The notes under the pieces were generated by a model. It saw only the letters and a program-made list of their open reading frames with translations. It ran no database searches and was not told where the DNA came from. DNA of 64,000 bases from Entamoeba invadens IP1 (taxonomy: Eukaryota > Evosea > Mastigamoebida > Endamoebidae), in the NCBI RefSeq assembly GCF_000330505.1, contig NW_004191756.1, forward strand, positions 124,001 through 188,000, in the 5' to 3' direction. Shown here in pieces: positions 50,401 through 60,341 of this stretch (the stretch's first letter is position 1; every line of letters starts with the position of its first letter). A program made the translations under genes and the position numbers.

Positions 50401-51033
50401 ATGCCTTGTCGAGATTCTTTGGTCAAGTACATCGAGACAGAAATCATCCCACGATACAAGCAGTTCGACAAAGCTCACAATTTGTTGCACGTTCGTTCCG
50501 TCATCACTGAGTCACTGTCTCTTTCGGAGTCCAACCATTTAGACGAAGAGATGTGTTACACCATTGCGGCATATCACGACACGGGTATTGGAATTGATCG
50601 CGATACACACCACATTCTTTCTGGACAAATTTTAATGGAAGACCAAAGGCTTCGTGATTGGTTCACAGAGGACCAACTTCTTATTATGAAAGAAGCCATA
50701 GAAGACCATCGAGCGTCTTCAAAGACACCTCCACGTACCATCTATGGAAAAGTTGTAGCTGAAGCTGATAGAGTTATAGATCCCATCGACACTCTAAGAA
50801 GGACAATTCAATTCACTTTAAAGAAGAACCCCGTCGACGACTATACTTATCACTACAACGCAACACTTAAACACCTCCATGAGAAATACGCACGTGGCGG
50901 ATATCTCAAACTCCCCTTCGAACACTCGAGAAATGCAGACAACCTCCGCAACTTTCAAAATTTGATTGAAGATGAAATCGCACTCAAGAAGGAGTTTGAT
51001 GTCCTTTACAAGGAGGAGGTCGCTTCTCTGTAA
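50401..51033 (+). CDS. HD-domain metal-dependent phosphohydrolase
   Basis: A 210-aa protein starting MPCRDSLVKYIE. HD-superfamily ligands are visible: KAHNLLHVRSV with His26 and His30, then YHDTGIG with His59-Asp60, HHILSG, and a later conserved DRVIDPIDTLRR that could supply the fourth Asp. The family hydrolyses phosphomonoesters or nucleotides; the substrate is unknown. The sequence pattern resembles small bacterial HD hydrolases, so acquisition from bacteria is possible but not shown here. No signal peptide or transmembrane segment. Single exon. Confidence 0.85.
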   Translation: MPCRDSLVKYIETEIIPRYKQFDKAHNLLHVRSVITESLSLSESNHLDEEMCYTIAAYHDTGIGIDRDTHHILSGQILMEDQRLRDWFTEDQLLIMKEAIEDHRASSKTPPRTIYGKVVAEADRVIDPIDTLRRTIQFTLKKNPVDDYTYHYNATLKHLHEKYARGGYLKLPFEHSRNADNLRNFQNLIEDEIALKKEFDVLYKEEVASL

Positions 51034-51117
51034 GTCACTTTGAGGTTTACAAAACATTTTGAATAACATTTTACGTTTATTAAAAATACCACAAATGAAC
51101 TAAAAATAACAAACGAA

Positions 51118-52170
51118 ATGGACGAAATCATTCAACTCATATTGTGTGTGATCGTGGTGCACTACTTGTCGTGTTTATATAAACAGTACACCCTTGCGTC
51201 GTTATTTTCTTCAGTGAAAGAAGCTTCAATGACGTGGAAACACATCATTATAATACCCGTAGTCAGTTCTCTTGTCTTAGTTCTGATCTTCTTCTTCCCG
51301 AAGATTGGAAAGTACTTTTTATACTTCTCCGTCTTTTTTACGGGGTTCACATGCTTCTACCTCATCTTCACTCCACTCACGGAGAAACTGAACTCCCTTC
51401 CTGATAACTTGAAATACTTTATTACTTGCGTGTTGGCTGTATTTGTGATAGTGATGTATATAATGGTGCACACGACCTTCACGACGAATTTGGTGGGGAT
51501 TGGTGTGGCCATAGCGATTCAATCACTGCTGTATGTCAGTAAGGTTTATATCCCAGTCGTGCTCTTGACAGTCATGTTCTTTTATGACATCTTCTGGGTG
51601 TTTGGCTCTGTCTTGGTCCCAGTGTTCGATGGGAAGTCCGTGATGGTCGAGACGGCCAAAACAGCGACATCACTCAAACTGCCACTGTTGTTGGAGTTTC
51701 ATTCTATATTTGGCGATGGACACTTCATGATAGGATTGGGAGATATAGTGCTACCAGGCATACTAATTAACTTCACATATTGCCTCGATAGATTCTACAA
51801 AACAAAGTACTTCTTTTGTACACTCGGCGGGTACATCTTCGGACTTCTTCTAACGATTTTAATGTTGTGGAAATTCAGAGTCGGTCAACCCGCACTCCTC
51901 TATTTGGTCCCTTCAATGTTTGTGGGGTTCTTCGGTCATGGATTCTACACGAAAACACTTAAAACGGCGTTTTCAATGAATCTGAGTGACAATTACACAC
52001 AACTTTTCCAAGACAGTCTAAGTGGTAATGATCCACAAAGTGACCAAATGCATCAAGAAATTGTTCTTCATGACCCCGAGGAAATGGTCGAGCAACTAGA
52101 CAAAAGAGAAGATGAGAAGAAAAGGGCGGAGGATACAAAGGACAATATATACTCCATCGAACTCGATTGA
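51118..52170 (+). CDS. Signal peptide peptidase (intramembrane aspartyl protease)
   Basis: A 350-aa polytopic ER protease that cuts signal-peptide remnants within the membrane. All diagnostic motifs are present: FFYDIFWVFG with the first Asp (about residue 156), MIGLGDIVLPG with GxGD (about 206-209), and QPALLYLVP with PAL (about 259-261). Nine hydrophobic segments fit the SPP topology, and the C-terminus (after about 305) is a hydrophilic acidic tail. The gene is convergent with the multi-span membrane protein downstream. No intron. Confidence 0.95.
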   Translation: MDEIIQLILCVIVVHYLSCLYKQYTLASLFSSVKEASMTWKHIIIIPVVSSLVLVLIFFFPKIGKYFLYFSVFFTGFTCFYLIFTPLTEKLNSLPDNLKYFITCVLAVFVIVMYIMVHTTFTTNLVGIGVAIAIQSLLYVSKVYIPVVLLTVMFFYDIFWVFGSVLVPVFDGKSVMVETAKTATSLKLPLLLEFHSIFGDGHFMIGLGDIVLPGILINFTYCLDRFYKTKYFFCTLGGYIFGLLLTILMLWKFRVGQPALLYLVPSMFVGFFGHGFYTKTLKTAFSMNLSDNYTQLFQDSLSGNDPQSDQMHQEIVLHDPEEMVEQLDKREDEKKRAEDTKDNIYSIELD

Positions 52171-52311
52171 ACAGAAGGAGAATCTAATTTATATGCTTTG
52201 TTGCATAGTTATTTATAAAACTATCCTTTTATAATAAAGAAACTACTTATAATAGTTTATAGATTCTATTTTTCTCAATCTATTTGAATCTAGATTGAAA
52301 AGAAATAGGAT

Positions 52312-53968
52312 CTAGTTTAAAGAAAAGGGTATATACTCTCCAACATATACATCAACGCCATAAGCGTCAGTGTTATTTCGTGGGGATGGGAAGAACATAT
52401 AAGCGATAGTGAATATGTATAAATTACTAATTAATTGTAAGCAGAGTTTTGTCATTGCTACATATGAATTGAAAAACAACAGAATTCAAGAACAAACGAG
52501 TGTTTGGGTTGACGTCTTGAAAGAAGAGAAAATGAAGAACGACGACTACGAGTAATATAGCCGTGAATGTACTGAACCAAACAACGCGTTCTTTGTATAA
52601 TGGGGGATGGACTTGTGAATATAAAAAGAGTAACAAAACAAACACCCACCCATACAACAAAAAGAGGATGAACGAGGAAAGCCCTTCAAAGAGCAGCCCA
52701 ATCGACATTGAGTCTGTTATAACTGCAAACGGTGAATTATTTGTCGGTAATGAATACATTACAAAATACAAGGAATAGAATGTGAGATACATTACTATCC
52801 CACCACAAAACGTGAGAGTCGAAATAACATCAAATTTCTCTTCGAATACTTTCTAAGTGTTATGTGTGATGTGCTTCTTACTACTCAATAACAAAGAATT
52901 GAACAAACCAATCGAGTCACACTTATATGTGTGTAGATATACGCTACTAATGCAACTTCAAACACAGAAAAGAGCCAGTCGTTCACATATATCATCCAAT
53001 CTGCATTATAGAAGTACCTCCCCACTACTATCGGGTTATTAAAAACAGGAAGTGCAATCAACATGACAAAAGTGATGTAATTTAAGTACACACTCTTCCC
53101 TATATTATCGGCTTTTGTTAACAATGCTTTAAGTAAATACAATCCAAGATACACAATAAGAAATACAATAGAGACTACACTAAGTGCCAAAGAGAATGTA
53201 ATTTTAAAAAAGGAGTATTCAGGCTTTCCTCTCTTCGAATGGAATATCAAGAAACTATACATCGTGGGATCTAATCCAAATAAAAATACATAAGACTCTT
53301 GTTTCACACTTTGAATCGACACAAAATCAAATTCCGCACACTCGCAAGCCTCGGTGTTATTGCAGTTCTTTACATAATATCATATGGTATAACTATAGTT
53401 ATATATAATTAGAACAAACTTGGAACGAACATTTGGTTGTATACGTCAAGTTCGTTGGTGTTGCCTTTTTAAAATTCTCGGACGTGTTACTTCCCCACCA
53501 GAAATACCCAATCCCGCTCACCGTAATATCTCTCATCCCAATAACTCGCTCATCTTTTTTCACAAACGGCTTTAATGATGTCGCTTGAAATTGGTTATAC
53601 ACACTCAGTCCCGTCTCATAATCGGAAAACGTTTTCACCTCGCCAAACATGTTGTGGTGAATGCCATTAATAACATCACTCACCTCTCTTCCCGAATTCA
53701 TCATTTCTTCTATTTCAGATGTGTTCTTCCCACTGATCACGGCTTGATACGTCCTGTTAATAGAAAAGGCTCCAAAATAGGTCAGTTTTGTTTGGTTATT
53801 CGGATCAAACACCATTTCCTCGACAATCGTCCCTTTTTGAAAAACTTCACCAATCGATAACACAAATCCAGTTAGAAGCCAAAAACCCCACAACACCAGT
53901 ATAATAGACTTCCCGTAACACCCCAAGTTGTCAACCACAAAACCCTCAGCCTTCATAAACAGCTCCAA
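52312..53968 (-). CDS. Multi-span membrane protein, TMEM181/Wntless-like (4 exons)
   Basis: Four - strand frames join into one 502-aa protein: 53968-53420, 53367-52909, 52852-52498 and 52457-52312. Introns are 52, 56 and 40 nt, all starting GTTTGT; acceptors are TAAAG, CTTAG and TGTAG, phases 0, 0, 1. Residues 20-40 are a transmembrane helix; a luminal domain with many N-glycosylation sequons (NQT, NRT, NTS, NLT) and late Cys residues (FQNCNNTEACECAEF) follows. Seven more hydrophobic segments complete the protein, ending VGEYIPFSLN. One-helix plus luminal beta domain plus seven helices is the layout of TMEM181, Wntless and GOST proteins; YFYNADWMIYVNDWLF fits TMEM181 best. The family call is tentative. 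Confidence 0.75.
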
Positions 53969-54355
53969 TTACATATTTCAGAGTTTCAAAGCGTGCTTGA
54001 AGCAATTCTTTGTTCCCTAAAATGTCTTTTTCTCTCTTAAAATATTTAAAACCATCTGAAATTCATTCACTTATGACAACAAACTAAATTGTCTAAAAAC
54101 AAATGCACTTTTGGAACAAACAGCTACAAAGACAAATATCAACGTGTTTCTAAAAAGAACTTCAATGACTTAAAATAATGGAAAATATTACGAATTTTCA
54201 GGACAAATTATATATTTGTTACACAAAATTAATTTTAACTATTCATTTTCTCAGTCACAACAGCAAACGAAAAACAATAAAGCCTCAATGTGACAGACTC
54301 AAAACAAGCGATATAAAATTCAATTTCACTCATCGAACGACTTTCAATCGAACAC
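53969..54355. other. AT-rich intergenic region
   Basis: Spacer between two - strand genes. A + strand frame at 54178 is antisense filler. Nothing supported. Confidence 0.5.
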
Positions 54356-55567
54356 TCAATAGGGGCTTTTATCTTTTTGGGTTGGTGGCATGGTTTGTGC
54401 TTGTGGTCCTGGGAATTGTTGGACAGGTTGGTAGTACTGGTAACTGTTCGCTCCGTATGGCGAGTTGTAACTCTGTGTACTAGAATTTGGTTGTTGAGAG
54501 ATTTGTGGATATCCGAAACTATTTTTATTTGTGTCATCACGATAGGGTGGGTATTGTTGTGGTTGTTGCGGTATTTGACTTGGGTTATACTCATACTGTT
54601 GTTGGGTGTAATACGAATACCCCTGATATAACACAGGTCCTTGTAACAAGTGGGGCGGAATTATAAGTCGCTTTGGTTCATTTGACTCACGTTCGCGAAC
54701 ACTATCACGTTCACGTGAACTCGTTTCGCGGTCCGTTTTAGATCGATCCTTTCCATCGTCTCTTAAACCTTTAATGCGCTCACGACTCTGTTCGATTCTT
54801 TCAACATCTTTTTTCGAAAACGATGCATATCTAATCTCAATCACACCACCTTTGAAACTCATTCCTTTTGACTCTTTGAGTGCTCGGGCAGAGTGTCGGG
54901 AGTCGTAGTACTCAACAAATTTCACGGTTGGGTCTGACGAATCTCTGACTTCAGTGACCTCTCCAAACTGGGAAAAGAACTCAAATGCCTCCCCGCGTGA
55001 TGGACGAACGGTGCAACTTTTAAACATGACATACAAATTAGCCTACAAATTATTTTCCCTTTCAATGCTTTCGTTCCGTCTTAAATGTAAAGAGATGTAT
55101 GAGATTGTGTAAATGACAAACGTGATTTTCAATGACTTCAGGCTGATTAATTTCGTTTCCTTTTGGGAGGGAATAATGAACCTTGATCGTTCTGCCGTTC
55201 AATTTGAGATTATCAAGATCGTTATGAGCTTTCTCTGCGGCTCTGATGTCATACTGTTTTGTTAATGCCAAATAACAAAATAATATAATAATAATAAACA
55301 AAATGATAAGAACTTGAAAATATAGAACACAAAACAAACATATGTGATAAACGCAATACCTCGATCATCAATTTTCGAAAAAACTTTTTTTAGTTCTCCA
55401 TACTTCGAGAAGAGTTCTTTGATTTCTGTTTCTGGGACGTTGTACGAAATATTATGAGCAAATAAAGTTCGGGACGGACGTTCTTTTTCGTCTTTAGTCG
55501 CACCACGACTTTCACTCCGCGATCGGCTACGGCTTCGACTTCGTTCACTTTTTTTCCTCTCACTCAT
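54356..55567 (-). CDS. Mei2-like RNA-binding protein with two RRMs (3 exons)
   Basis: A 348-aa protein from 55567-55340, 55253-55122 and 55042-54356; introns of 86 and 79 nt (GTTTGT...ACAG, GTTTGT...GTAG), both phase 0. An SR-rich N-terminus (SERSRSRSRSRSES) precedes RRM1, TLFAHNISYNVPETEIKELF...FITYYDIRAAEKAHNDL...KVHYSLPKG. That YYDIRAA and HYS.PK pattern is the hallmark of Mei2-like RRM1. RRM2 (LYVMFKSCTVRPSRGEAFEF...KFVEYYDSRHSARAL...IEIRYA) follows. The C-terminus is Tyr/Gln/Pro/Asn-rich and low-complexity. The third RRM that defines Mei2 in yeast and plants is absent. The splice joins fall inside RRM1 and between the RRMs, restoring both. Confidence 0.88.
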
Positions 55568-55688
55568 CTTTCTTTTTCAGATTTTTTTCTCTTTTTTTCT
55601 TTAAACCTTTCCCTTTTTGATATAGTTTTGATTTACTATACATAATGGTTAATGTTTGCTAAAAAAAAACTAATCAAAATAATATTGA

Positions 55689-56339
55689 ATGAGTGTAAAT
55701 CTGAGTGAATTACAGAATGAGATCGACCAAAATCGGAAGGAGCGGCTTGACAAAAAATTTGGAAAATTCGATCTTCCCAACGACAACTTTAAACACAAAG
55801 AACTAGAAAAAGATGATTACGATCTTGAAAAAGGTGCGGAACCTACACTTGACAACGACAAAATTGAGAGAGAAAGGGTCCAAAACGAAGAGGAGATTAG
55901 TTCTGAAGCAGACGAAGAAGGTTTGGATCCATTCAATCTAGAAAATGAGAGGGATGAAGGTGATTTTGATGTGGATGGAAATTACACTAAAAGTCAACGG
56001 AAAAGTGATGATGAGCGAGATGATTGGGTAGACAAGCTTGACAGAATGAACCCACAAGATTCCAAAAAAATTCTCAGAGCAAAACAAAAGGAACTTGAAA
56101 CCATCAAAAAAGAGGAGCAACGTTGTGACACCATCTCCACCAACAAACGCTCATTTTACACACTCATCTATAATACCCTTCTCCCCAAAGAGACTCCAAA
56201 GACTGCTCTCTGTCGTCTCAAGAAAGAAAAGAAGATATCAGATCTTAACGCTTTGATGGATGCCTGTTGTAATTTGGTCGATATCGGCGATTTCACGATA
56301 TACCAAAAGACTAAAGAGAGTTTATCAAGTAATTTATAA
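55689..56339 (+). CDS. CD2BP2/Lin1-like U5 snRNP factor lacking GYF domain
   Basis: A 216-aa acidic protein. The conserved core LDPFNLENERDEGDFDVDGNY (split by eye: DPFNL then EGDFDVDGNY, about residues 76-95) followed by DDWVDKLD matches the CD2BP2/Snu40 family, which chaperones U5 snRNP assembly. The C-terminal helical segment (TPKTALCRLKKEKKISDLNALMDACCNLVD) matches the family middle part. The GYF domain that ends human CD2BP2 and yeast Lin1 is absent. The start follows an A-rich leader. No intron. It is convergent with the RING-finger gene, about 40 bp apart. Confidence 0.75.
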   Translation: MSVNLSELQNEIDQNRKERLDKKFGKFDLPNDNFKHKELEKDDYDLEKGAEPTLDNDKIERERVQNEEEISSEADEEGLDPFNLENERDEGDFDVDGNYTKSQRKSDDERDDWVDKLDRMNPQDSKKILRAKQKELETIKKEEQRCDTISTNKRSFYTLIYNTLLPKETPKTALCRLKKEKKISDLNALMDACCNLVDIGDFTIYQKTKESLSSNL

Positions 56340-56380
56340 TAAATAATAGTTTAGTAACAATTCAATTGAAGTGAGCAGAG

Positions 56381-57004
56381 TTAGCTATAGAGACTGAGGC
56401 ATATTGGGCAATCCGCGCGTTTCAGACAACTCGCGTGGCCTTGATGTCCACAGGGAAGTGTAATAATGTCGTCTGTGTTGCTCAATATCTTCCCACAATT
56501 CACACAGCACTCTTTGTGTGGTACACGCAACCCGTCGGTGTTATCTCTTCGTTCTTGCAGATATGGTGGAATCTCTGGGTTGACCCTTCCTGCGAAGTGC
56601 GCGTCTAAATCTCCGAAGTTACCGGGATCGCGCATCACCAATTCTGGAGGACGACTACTACCAGTGTATGGATTTCTTGGGTATATTTGGAGTGGATTTC
56701 TGGCGTGTGAAGGAAGGAAGAAATCGCCACCTGTGAAATTTGGATTTGGGTTGAAATCTGGACGACCAGATGAATGGGGAAGTGTTGGGAAGTCGACAAA
56801 ATCTGGATCTGGATAAAAAGGATCGTTGGGGATCCCTTTCTGGCGGCCGTATATTTCAGCCTGGGAAAGTGGGGGTTGTTTAAATAAGGCGTGTGGCTGC
56901 TCTACGACAAAATCGGAGCCACAAAATGGACAAAGGAGAATTGATTTATTTCGGTTGTATTTTTTGTGACAATTTTCGCAGCGGTAAGTGACATCGATTG
57001 ACAT
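56381..57004 (-). CDS. RNF115/126-like RING-finger protein
   Basis: A 207-aa putative ubiquitin ligase. The N-terminus has a zinc ribbon YRCENCHKKYNRNKSILLCP FCGSDF (about 7-33), like the BCA2 zinc finger of RNF115/126. A Pro/Asn-rich linker (many DP, NP, PHS and FP segments) leads to a compact C-terminal RING (about 166-205): CVNCGKIL, LPCGHQGHASCL, CPICLSLY. The linker between ligand pairs is shorter than usual. Partners are unknown. No intron. Confidence 0.82.
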   Translation of the reverse strand: MSIDVTYRCENCHKKYNRNKSILLCPFCGSDFVVEQPHALFKQPPLSQAEIYGRQKGIPNDPFYPDPDFVDFPTLPHSSGRPDFNPNPNFTGGDFFLPSHARNPLQIYPRNPYTGSSRPPELVMRDPGNFGDLDAHFAGRVNPEIPPYLQERRDNTDGLRVPHKECCVNCGKILSNTDDIITLPCGHQGHASCLKRADCPICLSLYS

Positions 57005-57693
57005 GAAATTTCTGTGTTTCTCAGTTTTTTTGGTTCCATTTCGAGTTTTGTTCCATTGAAATGTTTTTTCATTGTTAAAATGTTTTTGAATAGAAAAAAA
57101 AAGGAGACAACAAGCATTTTAAAGGATTTGGAGGTTCTCAAATAGAAACATTTGAGACATCGAAGAAGCTGTATCACATCGAAAGTTTGTTTTTTATTCA
57201 ATAACAATTAGAGATACTCGAGGTTTTTTAAACAGCAGTTTTAAATGAGTTCAAAATGGCTGTTTAGATGTTTGAAGACACTTAAACATCCAATTGTGAA
57301 ACTTAAGTCTGTCTGATAAAACTGTAATTATTTTAATCAAATTGGTAATAAAGCGACCACAAACGAGAATCATGTTTGTTAGAAGGTATAAATTATGGCA
57401 TTTCAAAAAATGGAGGAAAATTGTTTTAACAAATGACGAAAATATAGTTTATTTGTTATATTAGTATACGATAAAAAAGAAAAAAATAGAATTACTTTGG
57501 TGTTGATACTACCCCAGTTATTTGTAGGAAAAGGTCACATTCAATTGGTTTGTAGAACGATTGTGGAAAGTATCTTCAATGTGTTTTTTTTATTTTTCTT
57601 GTGTTGTACGAAAAATACTTTCCTTTGATTTTCTTTGAAAAATTAAGTCAATTCATTACTATTTAAACTTTTTGGTAGAACTAAACAATCAAA
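57005..57693. other. AT-rich divergent intergenic region
   Basis: About 690 bp with two adjacent short hairpins: TAAACAGC/GCTGTTTA at 57229-57266 and GATGTTT/AAACATC at 57267-57290. No gene seen. Confidence 0.45.
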
Positions 57694-58581
57694 ATGAACT
57701 TTATCGAACTACACTATGCGCTTGAATACTATTTTGCAACAACAGAACTTCACGAAAAGGATACTTTGAATTATTTTGAAAAGTGCTCGAAACCAAACGA
57801 TATTAAAGCTATTATCAAAAAAGTAATTAAAGTTGATAAAGAGAAAGACACATTAAGACAGTTTAAAGCTCTTCTGTTGTTCCACCTTCTTTCTCAAACA
57901 GACAATTCACTTGTGTTTGAAAGAGTAACAAATATTGAGATACAACTAGACAGATCACTTAAATTGACGTTTGAACCAAACACGACACATCTTTCGTATT
58001 GGGGAGAACTTTATTCGGTACTTCTCCAAAAGATCCTTCAATTCCATAAAGACTATTCTTTTTTGACTGGATATTTCACTGTCAAAAACGATGAACCTCT
58101 TCCAAAACAATTCAGAATATCACAAGTCATCGAACAACTTGAAGGTGACGTCTTCGTACTCTACGAAGCTATAAGTTATTTTGTTACTGAGTGTTTTGAA
58201 AAAAAGGTTGAGAACACCTATCTCCAAAAAGCTGTTGAGTACTTCATTATAGATATGGTACACATCTATGAACTTATTTTAAATTTGGACAACTATTACT
58301 CGATAATAAATGGGACTCCAATCAACACAGAGAAGTCTAAATTGTGTTTGAGACAACTTACTTATATCAAGAATGAGAAAAACACAAAAATAGCAATCAA
58401 CAAAATACTTAGAAAATTGTCTCCAATCGAAGAGTTCAAAAAGAACGCTGTGAAACTCTCATCTTTCAAAAAGCAATTTCCGTTGCCAACGCCAAGCTCA
58501 AAGGTGTATACAACAGACAATGTTTTTCCTGAAGACCAAAAGTGTCAAGAAGTATTTTGTAACTCTTTGATAGATGGGTAA
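57694..58581 (+). CDS. All-helical hypothetical protein, possible ANTH/ENTH relative
   Basis: A 295-aa protein starting MNFIELHYALEYYF. It is helical throughout, with regular Leu/Ile/Phe heptad-like spacing and Lys-rich loops (KAIIKKVIKVDKEKD, RQFKALLLFHLLSQ, WGELYSVLLQKILQF). The KALLLFHLL segment and length would fit an ANTH-type superhelix (clathrin adaptor), but key motifs are not clear, so this is weak. The C-terminus (PLPTPSSKVYTTDNVFPED) is extended. Codon use and an ATG directly after an AATCAAA leader support a real gene. No intron. Confidence 0.65.
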   Translation: MNFIELHYALEYYFATTELHEKDTLNYFEKCSKPNDIKAIIKKVIKVDKEKDTLRQFKALLLFHLLSQTDNSLVFERVTNIEIQLDRSLKLTFEPNTTHLSYWGELYSVLLQKILQFHKDYSFLTGYFTVKNDEPLPKQFRISQVIEQLEGDVFVLYEAISYFVTECFEKKVENTYLQKAVEYFIIDMVHIYELILNLDNYYSIINGTPINTEKSKLCLRQLTYIKNEKNTKIAINKILRKLSPIEEFKKNAVKLSSFKKQFPLPTPSSKVYTTDNVFPEDQKCQEVFCNSLIDG

Positions 58582-59018
58582 TTTAATTTTTCTTAAACTT
58601 TATTATTCTACATATAAAAGTGACTTTTGAAAATACAATAAAATGTACTTTATTATTTTTAAATTGAATATAAAGTATCATGTTAAAAACAAGGTATTTC
58701 ATAACAAAACCATGATATGAAGTGTAATATTCAACACATAACATTAATTTGTTGGTTTTCTTTTTTTTCTAATATTCAATATACATCTTGTTTTAAATAA
58801 TAAAATGAAAATTTAAAAAAGAAGTGTAAAATGTGAAACATCGGGATATTACATTGAATTGTTAACGATAATTTTAATTCTATATTTATTAACAACCAGT
58901 AACCAAATTGGTTAATTCAAAAAATACGGAATTTACGTGGAGAAAAGATAATGGAAAATTGTCAAACTCTCGTCTTCTTTTTTCTCCAGATGCCTTTGTT
59001 TGTCTACCATAAAAAACA

Positions 59019-59054
59019 CTTTTACATTTGATTTAAAAAAATCAAATGTAAAAG
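59019..59054. repeat. Perfect 15-bp hairpin
   Basis: CTTTTACATTTGATT and its exact complement are separated by 6 nt. It has no gene nearby on either side within 400 bp. Confidence 0.7.
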
Positions 59055-59138
59055 AATTATAATTATAAAAATACATCCAAAAGAGACAACAATAATGAAA
59101 AAAAAATGAAATTATTTTAATAATTCTGTTTTTTTAAC

Positions 59139-59175
59139 ATTAATATTAATTAATATTAATTAATTAATTAATTAA
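59139..59175. repeat. TAAT/TTAA simple repeat
   Basis: Runs of TTAATATTAAT and TTAA units; ordinary simple-sequence DNA in this AT-rich genome. Confidence 0.7.
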
Positions 59176-59720
59176 CATTCTGTTTTTATTTAAAAAAAAC
59201 TAAACAATTGGATTTGAATAAAAAAGAGATTTGGTAAAAACCAAAACAAACCTAATTGGTATTTACAACAATTCAAAACAATTAGTTTGATTTAATAATT
59301 AAAACATTAATTAAATATTTGACAAGAGAATTATTTCTGAGTTCATAAACCATGATAAAAGAAAATTTGTTTACTTCAGAAGTTAAAAATGGTATACCAA
59401 ACAGTCGATAATGCCAGTTAATTATATCTTTTTACTTCTGTTAATAAGAATATCTATAACACTGGACATTGAATCAATTTCTTTGTTCATTTGAGTAAAA
59501 AAATAGGAAATCAAATTATAAGCGTAGAAGTGGAATGTTTTAACTTGAACGGTGCAATTAGTATAAGTCAAAGCCTAATGTAATTTCGGAATATGCCAAA
59601 TAAACACTAAGACAAATTCTATTAATAAAAAGAAAATCGAAAACCACACAAGTTGTCAAATTAATATTGGGTGTGTTCTCTACATATTCAATTGTTACCA
59701 AGTTCAAACTCAATATTCAA

Positions 59721-60341
59721 ATGTCAGACTCCTCAAACCACACAAATCCGGACCTGAAGAAATCCACAGACACCAAAGTCGACACAAAAAACGAGACGAA
59801 GAACCAAGAGAACTTCAGGAAGAATAGAAATTACCAAGTCGCTCAGCAGTGCATTTTAATAGCTTTGATCAACCAATATTATGATGTGACCTTTTCTGTC
59901 ACTCGTGCGCGCAAAACGATTACTATGCCCTTTCTGAAAATAGAAAAACTATCAAAAGGAAACACCACAATTGATATTAAAAATTTGTTGAAGCAGAAAA
60001 TAACAGAGATGTATCAGTCCGATGTGAACGCCGGTGTACAAGTGAAAACAGCAAAGAGGCGGTACGTTGTGAATAAAGTCGGGGAGTGTCTCCATCTTCT
60101 TCAAAAAACTGCTGAATTTCTCGGCTTCAGTTTTAAGTATGCGACGTCGTTCACAAATAACGTGAAGAAGCTAACAATCATCGAAGTCTCTTTTGATGGG
60201 ATAGTCATCCCAAAGGACAAAATTCTAAAGATAGGAGCCGACGCAAATAAAGCTCTCGTCGAAACGTTTTTCGGGCAAAGTGGGAACTCATACACCCTTA
60301 AACGAGGTGACACGGAGTTGATGTCCGTATTGTTCAATTGA
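59721..60341 (+). CDS. Lineage-restricted hypothetical protein
   Basis: A 206-aa protein starting MSDSSNHTNPDLKK just after an initiator-like ATATTCAA; 18 open codons upstream lack an ATG. The first 40 residues are polar and disordered (KSTDTKVDTKNETKN). From about residue 37 a folded domain seems to begin: QVAQQCILIALINQYYDV, TARKTITMPFLKI-like strands, KTAKRRYVVNKVGECLHLL and KYATSFTNNVKKLTIIEVSF. An alternating helix-strand pattern is visible, but I recognise no family. No intron, signal peptide or transmembrane segment. Confidence 0.65.
   Translation: MSDSSNHTNPDLKKSTDTKVDTKNETKNQENFRKNRNYQVAQQCILIALINQYYDVTFSVTRARKTITMPFLKIEKLSKGNTTIDIKNLLKQKITEMYQSDVNAGVQVKTAKRRYVVNKVGECLHLLQKTAEFLGFSFKYATSFTNNVKKLTIIEVSFDGIVIPKDKILKIGADANKALVETFFGQSGNSYTLKRGDTELMSVLFN

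Larger units (their letters stand above)
58582..59720. other. Gene-poor AT-rich region
   Basis: About 1.1 kb with no supported gene. It holds a 15-bp perfect hairpin (59019-59054) and a TTAA-rich simple repeat (59139-59175). Confidence 0.5.

Noticed and set aside
52312..53968. Interpretation as a broken pseudogene with several frame shifts
   Set aside because: All breaks coincide with GTTTGT...AG introns that keep phase, so an intact spliced gene is the better explanation.
59139..59175. Possible CRISPR-like or satellite array of TAAT units
   Set aside because: It is simple-sequence DNA with no spacers; CRISPR is not expected in a eukaryotic nuclear genome.
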